Below, piece by piece: positions 12,960 through 23,586 of a DNA stretch of 64,000 nt; the stretch's first letter is position 1; every line of letters starts with the position of its first letter. The translations under genes were made by a program, and so were the position numbers. The notes below the pieces were generated by a model. The model was not told where the DNA came from. It saw only the letters and a list, made by a program, of their open reading frames with translations, and searched no databases. Origin of the DNA: Malus domestica (taxonomy: Eukaryota; Streptophyta; Magnoliopsida; Rosales; Rosaceae); assembly GCF_042453785.1 (NCBI RefSeq), contig NC_091672.1:14216501-14280500 (forward strand), written 5' to 3'.

Positions 12960-15284
12960 TGTGAAAGCTCGTCCCGAGATTTTCATCGGGAAATGTGAAA
13001 TGAGGAATTACCCTCGGACGTTATTTGGGGTGTGAGTTATGTTTGGCTTAATTTTGGGATTTTTGGAACCAATTAGAACTAAGATTCTTCTTAGTTTTGG
13101 TTGGTGGCTTTTTGGACCACACAAATCCCTATCATCCTCTCTCTCTCTCTCCTATCTCGTACCTCTCTTTTTCGCAGAACTCTCTCTCTCTCTCTCTCTC
13201 TCTTCCCTCACGTACGGACCACACCCAAAGACCCTTAAATTTTCACAGATTGAAGGTGTTGAAGGTACCATTGTATTCCTCATGGTGTGGCGAGTCGAGG
13301 GGTATCATTTTCAGGTAAGAAACCTTTCAATTTCACGTCAAAATATCAAACTTCGAATTTAGCATTGTTCACAAACTTTGTAATGGTTGGTTTTTAGGAC
13401 AATCCAAGCTCACAGTGAGCTCTAGGAGGTTCCCACGAAGCTCGGGGACGTTCGTTTGGAAGTTTTGGACGTCGGGAAGCCCTAGTTTGAAGGTGGCCAG
13501 TTCTGGCGAAATTATCCCGACGAGTTTTCGAATGATTTGGAAGTTTTAAAAGGTATAGCCTTCTTCCTCTCAAAATTTGTGAATTTTTGGTGAAAATTTC
13601 GTGGAAAACGGTGTAGAAACGAGTGAGAAATCGGCATTTACAGGTTTGCCCAGTTTCAGGCGTCAGCGAGATTTTCAGGCATCTAGAGGTAGGGGATGAT
13701 GAACGTGGGGGCGGGTAGCACTGTACCCCTCCCGGCGCGTGGGGGCACGTGCGACGATGAAAAATTATTTAAAAAATATCTCGACGTCCGTGACGTCGAG
13801 TAGGTCACTATCGTATATTCATATACCCAAATTGAGCAATGTATGAGAAGTTATTAGCTAGTTTTGCCTATGTGTTTTAAAATAATGTTTTTATAGTTTA
13901 TTTGCATATAGGTGAGACTTATCTCGAGGACGAGCGTATCCACGGGCAAATCAGGGGCTACGACCATTCGACTTATCAGTGAGTGGGCTTTTGTTTTCAG
14001 TATATAATTATATAATTGATATAATTCCCAAAAATGTGTTTTAAATGAAAATATGCTTTGAAATAATATGCCAAATGCCATTATATTTTGAATATGCATT
14101 TCATGGTTGCATATATATATAATTGTGGTGCTGTGGAGGCACAGGTAAGTACAGATAAGTTACGTTTGGTATATGTGAACTACGAACGGCTTGATCCCTG
14201 TTTGGGGTACGTAAGCAGTCTAACAAAATGTTAGGTGCAGCCTTACAATATATGACATGAAATAATTGAGATATAAGTTTATTTGAAGAACTGAGTAGCG
14301 TGATAAACATGGTTGGTTGGATATATGAGATGTGACTAAGAAACGATGAGCTCATAAACCTGCACCTCGAGTGATTGCGATTTAGCCAGAGAGAGTTGGC
14401 ACAAGCCTGTATATTATGTCACCTCCCACACCATATGCTCACATTGGATCCAATTTAGGTGCACAGTCTTGTTGTACAGACCACTATAGGTGGTTTCGAC
14501 TCGTAGGTGACTAACGTATTATCGCACAGCTAGTATTGAGAAATTAGAATTGAGCATAACTGTATCTCACCCAAATCTTGTCGTACAGACCCCTTTTTAG
14601 TGGTTCCGACTTATGTGCAGTATATTGCCATATAGGTCATAGTAGTGACTCCGGCTAGATTGAGTTTGAGCTATGAATTCAGCCGTACAGACTACTCAGG
14701 AGTTCCGGCCAACATGTCATACTTCTATGAAATCATTATTACCTGGATTGTTACTTATTATATTTTGGCATGGCATACATATGAAAATGATTATGTGAAG
14801 CATGAATTGAATGGTTATGATGTCAGATATTTATATATGTGTATATGCTTACATCTTGATTCTGGGAAATTAATATATGTTTTACAGAGAAGGGTTAGTA
14901 TGTTGATAAATGAAATGATTTTGTAAAACATTTGTTTTTACCCACTCACGTTTTCTGTTTTGCGCCCCTCCAGGTTTTAAGTAAGATTGATGTTAGTGGC
15001 TAGAGAGGACGTCGGCAGTTCTGACTTATTCTTATAAGAGTAGGACATTCCTGGTACTGTATAATTAGTACTTGTCCGACTGGACTGCACCTAGACTTTA
15101 TACTCTGATTAGGAGTGTTACTGTTGTATTTAACTCCTACCACTTTCTGTTTCGAAGTGCACACTAGTAATATGGTTTTTAATTATTCGTATGTTTGCTA
15201 TATTTATCGCTTCCGCACTGTGCACATTGCTATGTCACTCTCACGTGACGGCCAGCATGCCTTGACCTTGGTCGTGGTGTGTCA
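12960..15284 (+). mobile_element. Solo LTR-like element C, 2325 bp
   Basis: Starts TGTGAAAGCTCGTCCC and ends GGTCGTGGTGTGTCA, homologous to the ends of A and B but in plus orientation. It is flanked by TATAT (12955-12959) and TATAC (15285-15289), a 4/5 match to a 5-bp TSD. CT-rich runs at 13138-13205 probably belong to the transcribed leader part. Hairpin units lie at 14470-14712. Short open frames are not supported as genes. Confidence 0.7.
14470..14712. repeat. Hairpin units in element C
   Basis: Units read in the opposite sense to those of A and B. At 14471-14500: outer GTTG/CGAC, inner ACCAC/GTGGT. At 14580-14610: outer GTCG/CGAC with one inner mismatch. At 14681-14709: outer GCCG/CGGC with a degraded inner stem. 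A further half-decayed unit lies near 14618-14656. Confidence 0.7.
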
Positions 15285-15537
15285 TATACAAGCTTTTAAA
15301 TATCGATATTATCGGCGATATTTTGTCGATAATATCGTTTTTTTCAGAGGACGATATTTTCATACTTATCCACTTAATTATCGTCAATATATCGACATTT
15401 TTGTCGATATTATCGCGATAATATCGAAAAATGATATTTTCAGCATTTTAATGCATTATATGGGCAACATATCCCGATATTATCGATAACATCGCGAGAT
15501 CAAAACCCAGAAATACTCGAAAAATGCTAAGAAGTCT

Positions 15538-15585
15538 CAACAGATAACTGCACTTGATCTTAGCCAAAAGGGCCGAGCAAGGCAT
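15538..15585 (-). pseudogene. U2 snRNA 5' fragment (truncated)
   Basis: The minus strand from 15585 reads ATGCCTTGCTCGGCC, then TTTTGGCTAAGATCAAGTG, then a branch-site recognition region changed from GTAGTA to GCAGTTA, then ATCTGTT. Plant U2 starts ATACCTTTCTCGGCC and continues with the same TTTTGGCTAAGATCAAGTG. Similarity stops after about 48 nt, where U2 should go on into stem-loop IIa and the Sm site. The RNA therefore cannot be a functional U2. The upstream promoter is unusually well preserved. Confidence 0.8.
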
Positions 15586-15610
15586 GCTTTTCTTAGCTTG
15601 GGAATGTGGC

Positions 15611-15661
15611 TTTTATAGGCCTGTTTGCTTGCTCACTGCCCTCGCATGGGCGATGTGGGAT
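15611..15661 (-). promoter_or_regulatory. Plant snRNA promoter: USE and TATA box
   Basis: On the minus strand ATCCCACATCG (15651-15661) is a perfect match to the plant upstream sequence element RTCCCACATCG. It is followed after 33 bp by TATAAAA (15611-15617), and the predicted U2 start lies about 30 nt further on. The four-turn USE-TATA spacing is the Pol II type known for plant U1/U2/U4/U5 genes (Pol III U6 genes use about 24 bp). Confidence 0.85.
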
Positions 15662-16556
15662 TCTAGCGATTACAGAAACCAAAACATTTTACTACGAGGG
15701 CTGGTACATGTGAACTTGTGACTCCAACTAGGTAAGAGCCAAATCTAATTTGGGGCCTTCTATCCTATATTTGTGGACAACGATCAAATGCTAAAGATTA
15801 AACAAACATAATATGTTCTACTGCTTAGCAAAAAAAGCTACAAACCATTTGCTTATCAACAAAAAAAGACAAGTCCTTGCACTAGATTTACTTTCAAATT
15901 ACGTTGAGTAGCAACCTGATATATGTATTCGGACGAATTATAAAACAATTGACACACTCCTGGCTTCCAAAATTCAATTCTTTTACTTTATATAAACTTG
16001 AAAAAACATAATTGACATCCAAATTAAAGTTTAGTCTTATTCAACGTATTGATTTTCAATCGTTAATTGATATACTATAATTTGGAACTTCAACGCCTAG
16101 ACGCATGCTTATGCGTAAGAAATTTAAAGTGTCAAATTCGGCACATTATTCTTCATCATTTTATTCACTTCCTTTTTTTTTTAATATCCTAAATAAAACC
16201 TCCCAATATTGTACTAATTCATTATATATAAATGATTATGGTGTGTTTAAACTTCTCTCATTAATTACTACATATTTTCTACACTCAATGTTTGCCAGCT
16301 CATTATATAATCAACTTAAATCAGTTAAATCCATCATGCAATGCATTTCCTTCCAATTTTTTGTGATAAACTAATAGATAATTGACTAAATAAACATCCT
16401 GCAAAGTTTCAATAAAAATTTCCAAGTTTTTCTTACAATTTCCGAGGTTTTTATTCAATTTTTATCGATATCGATATTATCCCGATATTTCCATTGATAT
16501 TTCCGTGTTTTTGGACTACCGATATTTCCGATATCTTCGATATTTTATACCTTGGT

Positions 16557-17208
16557 CATATATAAACATGGGTACATTCATCAAAATTAACCAAAAAAAT
16601 TATTGTATCAAAACATGGGTACATTCTTCAAAATCACAAAAAAATATATATATTAGGCTTAATAACATTAGTAAATTTCTTTGATTAAACTTGACATGGA
16701 TACATTTTAAAATCAAAGAAAAAAGAATGTACCCATATAAGTTTAAAAATGGATTAGAAAAAAATTGAATAGATTTTATAAAAAAAAAAATGGTACATTT
16801 TACATTTAACAAATTGGTATATTTAAGAATGAATACATTTTAAGATTAAAAAGTTTTACATAAATGGGTACATATAGTTAGCATGGGTACATTTAGCAAA
16901 ATAAAAAGTACAAATACAAAAATATATATGGGTACAAATACAAAAAAAAATTACAAATTAAAAATGGGTACAAACTAAAACTAAAAATATATGATAAAAA
17001 ATTTAGTCATAAATATAAATATACTAATTGTAACATTTTTAACATTAAATGAATATATTTAGAAATAAAAAATATATATTTTATTATTGAAATAATTAAT
17101 GATATTATTAATACCCAATGATCTTGATCAAAAATTGAAAAGGAATATGATTTTAATCAATGGAGTAGTAAAATGAATGATGAGAACCTAATTTCTCTAT
17201 TTTATAAA
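16557..17208. repeat. AT-rich sequence with repeated GGGTACAT motif
   Basis: Degenerate repeats of ATGGGTACATT and its variants occur about ten times among A/T-rich runs. No coding potential. It looks like decayed interspersed repeat DNA. Confidence 0.45.
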
Positions 17209-17217
17209 CTAAATGAA

Positions 17218-17404
17218 AGGAAAACTAATGAAAAGAGCTTGAAAACTGAAAGGAAAACTAATGAAAAGGGCTTGAAAACTTTGAGTTTTAATGATAAGGA
17301 CAAAATAAAGGGTAAAGTGAATAGTACCAGGATTGACTTTTTAGTGTAAAAATGTGGTTTTTCGTTAAAGTGAACAGTACCGGGTGCTTTTCGTTAAAGT
17401 TCCC
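17218..17404 (+). mobile_element. Mutator-like MITE, copy 1
   Basis: Starts AGGAAAACTAATGAAAA and ends TTAAAGTTCCC, flanked by the 9-bp TSD CTAAATGAA at 17209-17217 and 17405-17413. It carries an internal duplication of about 35 bp at its left end that the other two copies (20627-20780 and 44033-44186) lack. A 9-bp TSD suggests a MULE-related element. Confidence 0.75.
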
Positions 17405-17886
17405 CTAAATGAAATGTAAGTTAATAATTGAATTATTGATTAGTATGCTTATTTGTTATTAGTGACGCATAAAATTCAATTGGCACGAAATGACGGTTCT
17501 GACCAAACAGGCAAGGCAGAGAAGAAAGTAAAGGGGAGGGCATGAGATAGAAAAGGAAGAGGAAAGTACGATAGCTGCGAGGTGTGATAAAAGCAGCCAG
17601 GTTGCAGTAATAAGCTCTCACTTTGTTACTCCTCCAATCCCCATGGCTGAGAAGGAGGCTGCTCTCGTCGTCGTTCCGTCCGATACTCCTCTCTGTTTGG
17701 TTGTAAGTTTTTAGGACTGAAAAATGTTGAACTAAAGAATCTTATATCTGGTTCTTGTATGTTAATGATTTTACGCTACTCCTTTTTCGGGTTCTTCACC
17801 CCTTGATTTTTTCTTTATTTTGAACAGGTCCTTGCTTTTAGGGACATTAGTCCCCAAGCTCCAACACACATTTTAATCATTCCTTA

Positions 17887-19056
17887 GGTTGGTTTGGTAT
17901 TGCTATGCTTTGAAAAATAAAAAAAATTATTTCTGTTGTGCTGTGAGAATAAGCAGCTGTAAAATAAAGTAGCAGAGTGTTAGATAAACTTTTTTGTGAA
18001 AGTGCTTTTGGAAAAAAAAAATATTATTATAGTATTTGCTAAATTTTTATGTGAAACAACTGTGATTGTGTGAAATGACCAAAAAAAATATAATACAGAA
18101 TGTTCCATTAATTTAATTTTCTTAATTACTAAATTTTCATCCATCTTCAAAGCAAAAGCACAATACAACACCGAAACACCAAAACCTCCCAAATCCGCCC
18201 ATTCAACTGTCAATGCACTTGAATCCCCTGCAAACCCACAACCAAATCCCAAACAACACGGCGCAAAGAAACAAGTCAGGGATCAAAACAACCCAAACAT
18301 GCCTCCTCCAAACTTGCTTGGCCTTTTGGCGGTCACCCGAATGCAAAAGACCACTCTTTTGTGTTGGCAACGGAAAATCTCTAAACCCGCCGCCATTAGC
18401 ATCATCACACAGATCCACCTTCTTCTCCTTTGCAGTCACATCTTTGCAAAGATCGTCATTAACCTCCCCAGATAACCTCGTCTTCTTCTTCAACCCTTCG
18501 CTCGGATTCTTCCCAAGCAGCGGTGTCAGCACCATTTTCTTCCCTTTACTCGCACCAAAGCTTAGATTCCGACTGGCTGCCGACGAATTGGGCAAGTCCG
18601 AGGCCATTACTTTTCGAATAATCAAATCAAACTGGACTTGCAAGCAACTGGGGGCAAAATTATCCCGAACCAAGATCGACCCACTTCCACTAACATCCTC
18701 AAAACCGAATTTCAACTGGTTTAAGAACGAAAGCGCCTCGGAGTCATCGAGATCGGCATCGCAGATAGTGAAATACACAAAAGAAGTGAGATGCCAGAGC
18801 AAGGAAGAGAAGTGAGACGCGAGGGGTGAGGGTAGGATCGCCATTTGAAAACTTTCATTAAACATTACTGTTCACCCCGTTGCTATGATAAAAAGCCGGT
18901 TTTTGAAAGTAGCAAATAGCTGCTTCCCATTTCCAACTGTTTCTCAGAGCAGATTTGGAAATAAGTGCTTTGTTTTTGAGTTACCAAACACAATATTGAG
19001 CTCAACTTTATTTCATCTCAGCTTTTAAAAAAATTTAAGCTGTACCAAACCAGGGC
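17887..19056. mobile_element. Pack-MITE (Tourist-like) carrying a phytolongin fragment
   Basis: Left terminus GGTTGGTTTGGTATTGC and right terminus (read in reverse) GCCCTGGTTTGGTAC, with TTA (17884-17886) and TAA (19057-19059) at the flanks. The expected TSD is TAA with one mutation on the left. The first ~200 bp match the inverted right end of the small MITE at 19593-19932, so that MITE is its deletion cousin. The centre is not MITE sequence but the 3' part of a host gene (18203-18850). Removing the element restores CCT AAG followed by GTAGTT at the end of HINT exon 2. Confidence 0.75.
18203..18850 (-). pseudogene. Captured phytolongin (longin-domain R-SNARE-like) gene fragment
   Basis: An uninterrupted minus-strand frame of about 215 codons. 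It begins in the middle of a longin domain (SFVYFTICDADLDDSEALSF, then LNQLKFGFEDV), continues through the poorly conserved linker, then RRHVWVVLIPDLF leading into a C-terminal membrane anchor (CAVLFGIWLWVC) and stop after CIDS. Phytolongins keep the longin domain and a C-terminal anchor but lack a SNARE motif, which fits. The N-terminal ~60 residues of the family are absent, and the frame opens in transposon sequence. The frame is still open, so capture was recent or the fragment is tolerated. Confidence 0.75.
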
Positions 19057-19189
19057 TAAGGTAGTTGCTAGTACAGAATGAACTTTGTTTCTTTTTGTTT
19101 ATGCGAATCCCGTCTCTTTCTCCCTATAGGCGATTACAGTAAGCAATAATGCTCTTTATTTAATTTCGGCTGTTATACATGTCCAGTAT

Positions 19190-19330
19190 AGGCAAAGACT
19201 TCAGTCATCAGTGTCTTTGTTCTGCTGCAATCTTGTCCAGTTTGACGTCGCCTCTTTGCATGATTTTTCGAATGAAGTGATATTCCTCGTCTCTGTGCTG
19301 CAACTCTTGTGGTTTGTTTGATCTTTGCAT
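19190..19330 (-). pseudogene. Copia RNase H C-terminal fragment
   Basis: The minus strand reads DEEYHFIRKIMQRGDVKLDK followed by IAAEQ, resembling the end of Copia pol (the YHFIR...ADIFTKALP region). It is isolated, then stops. It belongs to none of the better preserved elements around it. Confidence 0.55.
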
Positions 19331-19469
19331 TGTAGCCCCTCCCCTAGTCTTATGATGTAGCACAACAGGAGAGCTTGCACATGCTATAACTCGTAAATCT
19401 TAGAAACATTAATTTCTGGGAGCCAAACGACCATCTTTTGCATTTGAAACTGAATAGTTTTTGGTCTCC

Positions 19470-20230
19470 TGGTGCAATAATACCCAAAAAATGACTAGGA
19501 ATCATTATTTGACCAGAATAAATTGGTGTAAAAGCTGTGGGAATTGAATGCCTACGTGGTTTAGTCAAAAGTGAAAAAGTAAGGAGGATTAAGCCTTGGT
19601 TTGGTACTGAGGTGATTTTGAAAAAAGCTGGTATAAAAAAAAGTTCGAGTTTTTTTGTGTTTGGTAAACATTCAGCTTCAACTTTTTTTCACAGTTTTTG
19701 GTGAAAAAAAACCAAAAACAAGAAGCTGCAAAACCCAGCTTTGAAAAATCGGCTTTTTTTCATATCTGTTTTACATAAAATTTTACCAAACACTATAATA
19801 CTACTTTTTTTTTCAAAGGCATTTTTACAAAAAAGTTTACCAAACATCCTGCTACTTTATTTCACAGCTACTTATTCTCACAGCACAGCAGAAGCAGTTT
19901 TTTTTCAAAGCACAGCAATACCAAACCAACCCTAAAAATAGTGGTACTGCAAAAAAAATTTATTGTTGGATGACATGGTTTTCAACATGCATTAATTTCC
20001 CTTGTAGACTTTTGCACGTAAATGACTCTATATAAAGAGCATGCAGTGTATGATCAAACAACACACAAGATCAAGAATGAAAGCAATAATATCTATACCT
20101 CTCCCCTCTCTTTATATGCATCATTTGTATGACACAATTACAAAAATAAACAGTGCGATACATTGCACCCATTCCAATTCTCTCTAGCAAAGGTTTTCTC
20201 TCTCACACTCAATGTTCCCTATTTATAACA
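19470..20230 (+). repeat. 5' LTR of Copia-3
   Basis: Begins TGGTGCAATAATACCC and ends CCCTATTTATAACA. Net length is about 418 bp once the MITE and its TSD copy are removed, comparable to the 398-bp LTR of Copia-4, which aligns along its whole length in reverse orientation. Confidence 0.7.
19593..19932. mobile_element. Tourist-like MITE, 340 bp (cousin of the Pack-MITE)
   Basis: Termini GCCTTGGTTTGGTAC and (reverse) GGGTTGGTTTGGTATTGC, TSD TAA at 19590-19592 and 19933-19935. The Copia-4 LTR near 25732 has a single TAA at the same place, an empty site that confirms both boundary and TSD. Confidence 0.85.
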
Positions 20231-20589
20231 CGTTATCAGCATTACTCTCCAACCAAGGGCAAAGCTACATAGGGCCAAGGAGGGACGTCCACCCCTCCGC
20301 TCGTCAGAAATAAGAACTATGCCCCTTTGCTCTTCTGAACTTTTCAGATTTCTGGGTTTGCTTGTGCAGCGGCGCGCATTGGTACGTTGATGGTTGCTGT
20401 GTTTTATTTTTTGGAGAATGAAATCAGGGAAAAAAAAAAGTTGCAGAGTGGTGGAAGTTGTGAAGAAGATGAAGGCTTGTCTATTTGATATTCCTACACC
20501 TGCACGGCGTCGTTTGGCAAAAGAAATTGGATTTCCTTCTACTAATCGTTTCTTTGCCCTTTTTCTCTTGAAATTGATTGTACTTTTTT

Positions 20590-20880
20590 TTTGTCAAACG
20601 ATAAATTTTTATTAGATTAGATTAGAAGGAAAACTAATGAAAATGGCTTGAAAACTTTGAGTTTTAATGATAAGAACAAAATAAAGGGTAAAGTGAATAG
20701 TACCAGGATTGACTTTTTAGTGTAAAAATGTAGTTTTTCATTAAAGTGAACAGTACCGGAATCTTTTCGTTAAAGTTCCCTAGATTAGATGTTAGATTAG
20801 CCACCGACGGGGTTCGAACTCTAGTCGTCATACAAAAGCTCAATACATTTCCACTACTGTAGTAAAGGGTCACTTTCTTT
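20590..20880 (-). mobile_element. tRNA-derived SINE (interrupted)
   Basis: The minus strand contains GTAGTGGAAATG-like box A sequence and box B GTTCGAACCCC (around 20812-20822), then a GATTAG-rich 3' tail. The Mutator-like MITE at 20627-20780 inserted into the tail, with TSD TAGATTAGA. Confidence 0.5.
20627..20780 (+). mobile_element. Mutator-like MITE, copy 2
   Basis: 154 bp, termini as copy 1, with perfect 9-bp TSD TAGATTAGA at 20618-20626 and 20781-20789. Confidence 0.8.
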
Positions 20881-21353
20881 AAATTGACTGTACTGACCCA
20901 GCTTTTTTTAACTCTTTTGCCCCACTCATTTGTTTACCCTTTTTTTCCCTTCTTTTCTCTTCTGACCCTACATTTTTTGTGGCTTGTTTACCCATTTATC
21001 TTTTTTATTTATTTATTCTTGTAAGTTTTATTTTTCTCTTTTAAGACACCTATCATATTTATCTTAAACTCTCACATTTTGTATAAATATAGTGTTATTC
21101 TTATGAAAAAAATATGTACATATCATTTAATAATTATTTGTACAACATATAATAAATTCATTTAAATCTGTCTAAGCTCCCGCCTAGATCGCACTTAGGC
21201 GTTAGGTCTCAGCCCACCGGCCGACTAGCTCCTAACATTTTTTTAGAATCTAATCATAGCCAATTTAAACTTCTTATAATGGATTGATGTTATTGTTTAT
21301 AACTGTTTCGATGAAGAGAGCATTTTCTTTTATAAATATTGTCAAAACTTTGC

Positions 21354-21647
21354 TGTAACATCCTATATCGCCCAAGGGAGTGGATCATGTAAGCCTTATA
21401 TGTATATTCTCATCTCTGCCTAGCACGAGGCCTTTTGGGAGCTCACTGGCTTCAAGTTCCATTGGAGCTCTGAAGTTAAGCGAGTTCGCGCGAGAGCAAT
21501 CCCATGATGGATGACCCACTGGGAAGTTCTCGTGTGAGCTCCCAAAAACAAAACCGTGAGGGTGTGGCCGGGGCTCAAAGCTAACAATATCATGCTACGG
21601 TGGAGTCGAGTCCGGGATGTGGTGGGGGCCCGGGCCCGGATGTAACA
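21354..21647 (+). mobile_element. Cassandra TRIM solo LTR with 5S rRNA segment
   Basis: Begins and ends with TGTAACA and is flanked by the perfect TSD TTTGC (21349-21353 and 21648-21652). Positions 21456-21543 are 5S rRNA-like: GAAGTTAAGCGAG (box A region), GCGCGAGAGCAATCCCATGA, GATGGATGACCCACTGGGAA (box C region) and TCTCGTGT. A 5S-derived Pol III region inside a short LTR is the hallmark of Cassandra elements. Length 294 bp, no internal domain, so a solo LTR. Confidence 0.92.
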
Positions 21648-22381
21648 TTTGCACTCTTCAATGTGAAAAGCTCACTTCAATTGAACTTGCACTCTTTTGA
21701 ATTTCGCCCTCCTCTCGGAAAATCATGGCCGCTACTGTCTCTAACCATAATTAGTTATCATTTCCTTTGCTGAAAAATGTTTCCCATAAATATATTAATG
21801 TTCCTTTTCCTTTTCTACCTAACCTGTTGTGTGTTTCCTCGCCAAGAGCTACTAGCACCATGCATTCTCCTATTCCGCAATTTAATAATTGATTATACTT
21901 TTTATTTCTTATTTGGTGTAACTTCTTATTACTAATCTTGTACTGCAATTTTAGATGGTGTGGTATAATCGTTTATATTGAATTGCATATGTAATTTTAC
22001 TACAATTTTTTATATAGCGGTATAATCGCCCATCCTAAGCTGCATATTTAATTTTCTACTAATTGAATGGTGCGGTATAACTATATTATTTTAATGAGAG
22101 TGGTGCGGTACAATCACCTTCCTCATTATTTTCTTTCTTTTTGTTAGTAATACTCAATACTGCTGGCAGTGCCTGTGTAGTGAGTACAACTAACTACCTA
22201 ATTTTTTTTTTCTTAATTAATGTCTAAATTATGTAAATTTCAAGCCTGAAGTTTCGAGTGCTTATCATTTTGGCCTGAAGATCAAAATGAAAACTTTGTA
22301 AGAACCAGAAGTTCTAATGCTACATTCCTTAAGAATCCATATTATTGCAAGTTTGCACATCTTATTTTTCTTTCAAAAAAA

Positions 22382-23440
22382 AAATTGGCGAACTTAGCAA
22401 AGCTTGATTTTTTTGCTCGTGATATCATGGGAAAAACTACCTTACCTGGGTTGTGAATACCTAGATCCATCTGGAGGCAGGAAATCTTACAGACGTAGGG
22501 AAACACTGTATCCTCTCAAGATCGGGCAAAAGTCATAATCTTTATTCGTCCCCACCTCGATGAAGGATTGAAAAACAAGTATCTAACAGTTGAAAACCCA
22601 TTGGCTCTCTAGAATGCATTGAAGAATAGATATAATCATCGAAAAATAGTGATTCTCCCAAGAGCTCGTTATGAGTGGACACACTTGAGAATTCAGGATT
22701 TTAAAACAGTTGCTGAGTATAACTCTACAATGTTCATAATTAGCTCCCTAATGAAACTTTGTGGGATACTATCACTGAAGATGATATATTGTAAAAGACT
22801 TTCAGTATTTTTCAAGCCTCCAATATGCTCTTGCAACAGCATTATAGAGAGTAAGGCTTTACAAAGTACAACTAGCTGATATCAGTGCTTCTTGTGGATG
22901 AACAGAACAATGAGCTCTTAATGAAAAATCATCAGTCCCAACCAACTGGTCGGTGCCATTCCCAGAAGTGAATGATGCTTCCTTGAAATGAATACTACTT
23001 CCTTGAAGCAAACACCACCTCTTCTCATGGAATAATTACAAACGAGGACGTGGCTGCAAGCGAGGCCGATGAAATGAGAAGAGCAAGAATCATGGTGTCT
23101 AGTTTTACAACCAGGGTTTAAGGCATATTTCAAACTCGAGCTAAAAAAATGTAAACCACCATAAGGGTAAAACTCATATGAATAACACTCCTAGAAATCA
23201 TGAAGGAGTTTGCCATAGGTGTGGTGGCAAATTTCTTGTACCGTACCCCGAAACATCTTGTAGATCTATATCAAGCCTCCATCAAAGAAAAAATGGCCGA
23301 AACCAATTTCATCAACCATGTTAATCCAATGGATATATTTGATCCAGTGGTCGATTATCAGGTCAATTGAACTCAACTCATCTGGATATTTCAGACTTTG
23401 TTGCGGAAAGGGGCGAGAATGAAGTATATCAATCCGCTTA
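22382..23440 (+). pseudogene. gag remnant of Copia-3
   Basis: Homologous throughout to the intact gag at 27642-28697. The start codon is ATT instead of ATG, the frame is broken repeatedly, and the zinc-knuckle region near 23215 is partly deleted (CHRCGG followed by foreign residues). Recognisable segments include NRYNHRKIVILPRARYEWTH near 22624-22683. Confidence 0.8.
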
Positions 23441-23586
23441 AATCATTTTTATGTTTAATGTACTCTTGCTTCATTGTATGAACTTGTCGTTTAAAGTTTG
23501 TATTTCAATTCAATAAAAGGCGGCATTGCAATTATCTTTTATTATGAATAAATTGTTTTTAACTCTGATTATCTTACTCATAAAGG

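Larger units (their letters stand above)
15290..16556. mobile_element. ATATCG-rich interspersed repeat
   Basis: Both ends are dense in TATCGATATTATCG-like motifs. The left end reads AAATATCGATATTATCGG, and the right end read in reverse gives AAAATATCGAAGATATCGG, so the termini look inverted. A U2 snRNA fragment with promoter lies inside at 15538-15661. The middle part (15700-16440) is AT-rich with no gene signal. Superfamily is unknown and no clear TSD was found. A second copy starts at about 63850. Confidence 0.55.
20254..21737. mobile_element. hAT-like relic
   Basis: Flanked by TCTCCAAC (20246-20253) and TCTCTAAC (21738-21745), 7/8 matching, the TSD length of hAT elements. Copia-4 shows a single GACTCTCTAACTAG at this place (empty site). 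The termini begin CAAGGGCAAAGC and (reverse) CAGTAGCGGCC, resembling the hAT CAGNGGCGGAGC terminus. No transposase is recognised. The element contains a SINE, a MULE MITE and a Cassandra solo LTR. Small frames such as 20394-20615 have no recognisable product. Confidence 0.55.

Noticed and set aside
18213..18815. 200-codon plus-strand open frame
   Set aside because: It is antisense to the phytolongin fragment and has no recognisable features of its own.
19135..19150. Missing HINT exon (VRDGLTGLSK)
   Set aside because: An AG followed by a short stretch and GTAAGC-like sequence was considered, but the intervening bases do not encode the expected residues. No match was found elsewhere in the intron.
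21456..21543. 5S rRNA gene
   Set aside because: Only the internal 5S region is present, and it lies within a Cassandra LTR with TSD. It is not a separate rRNA gene.
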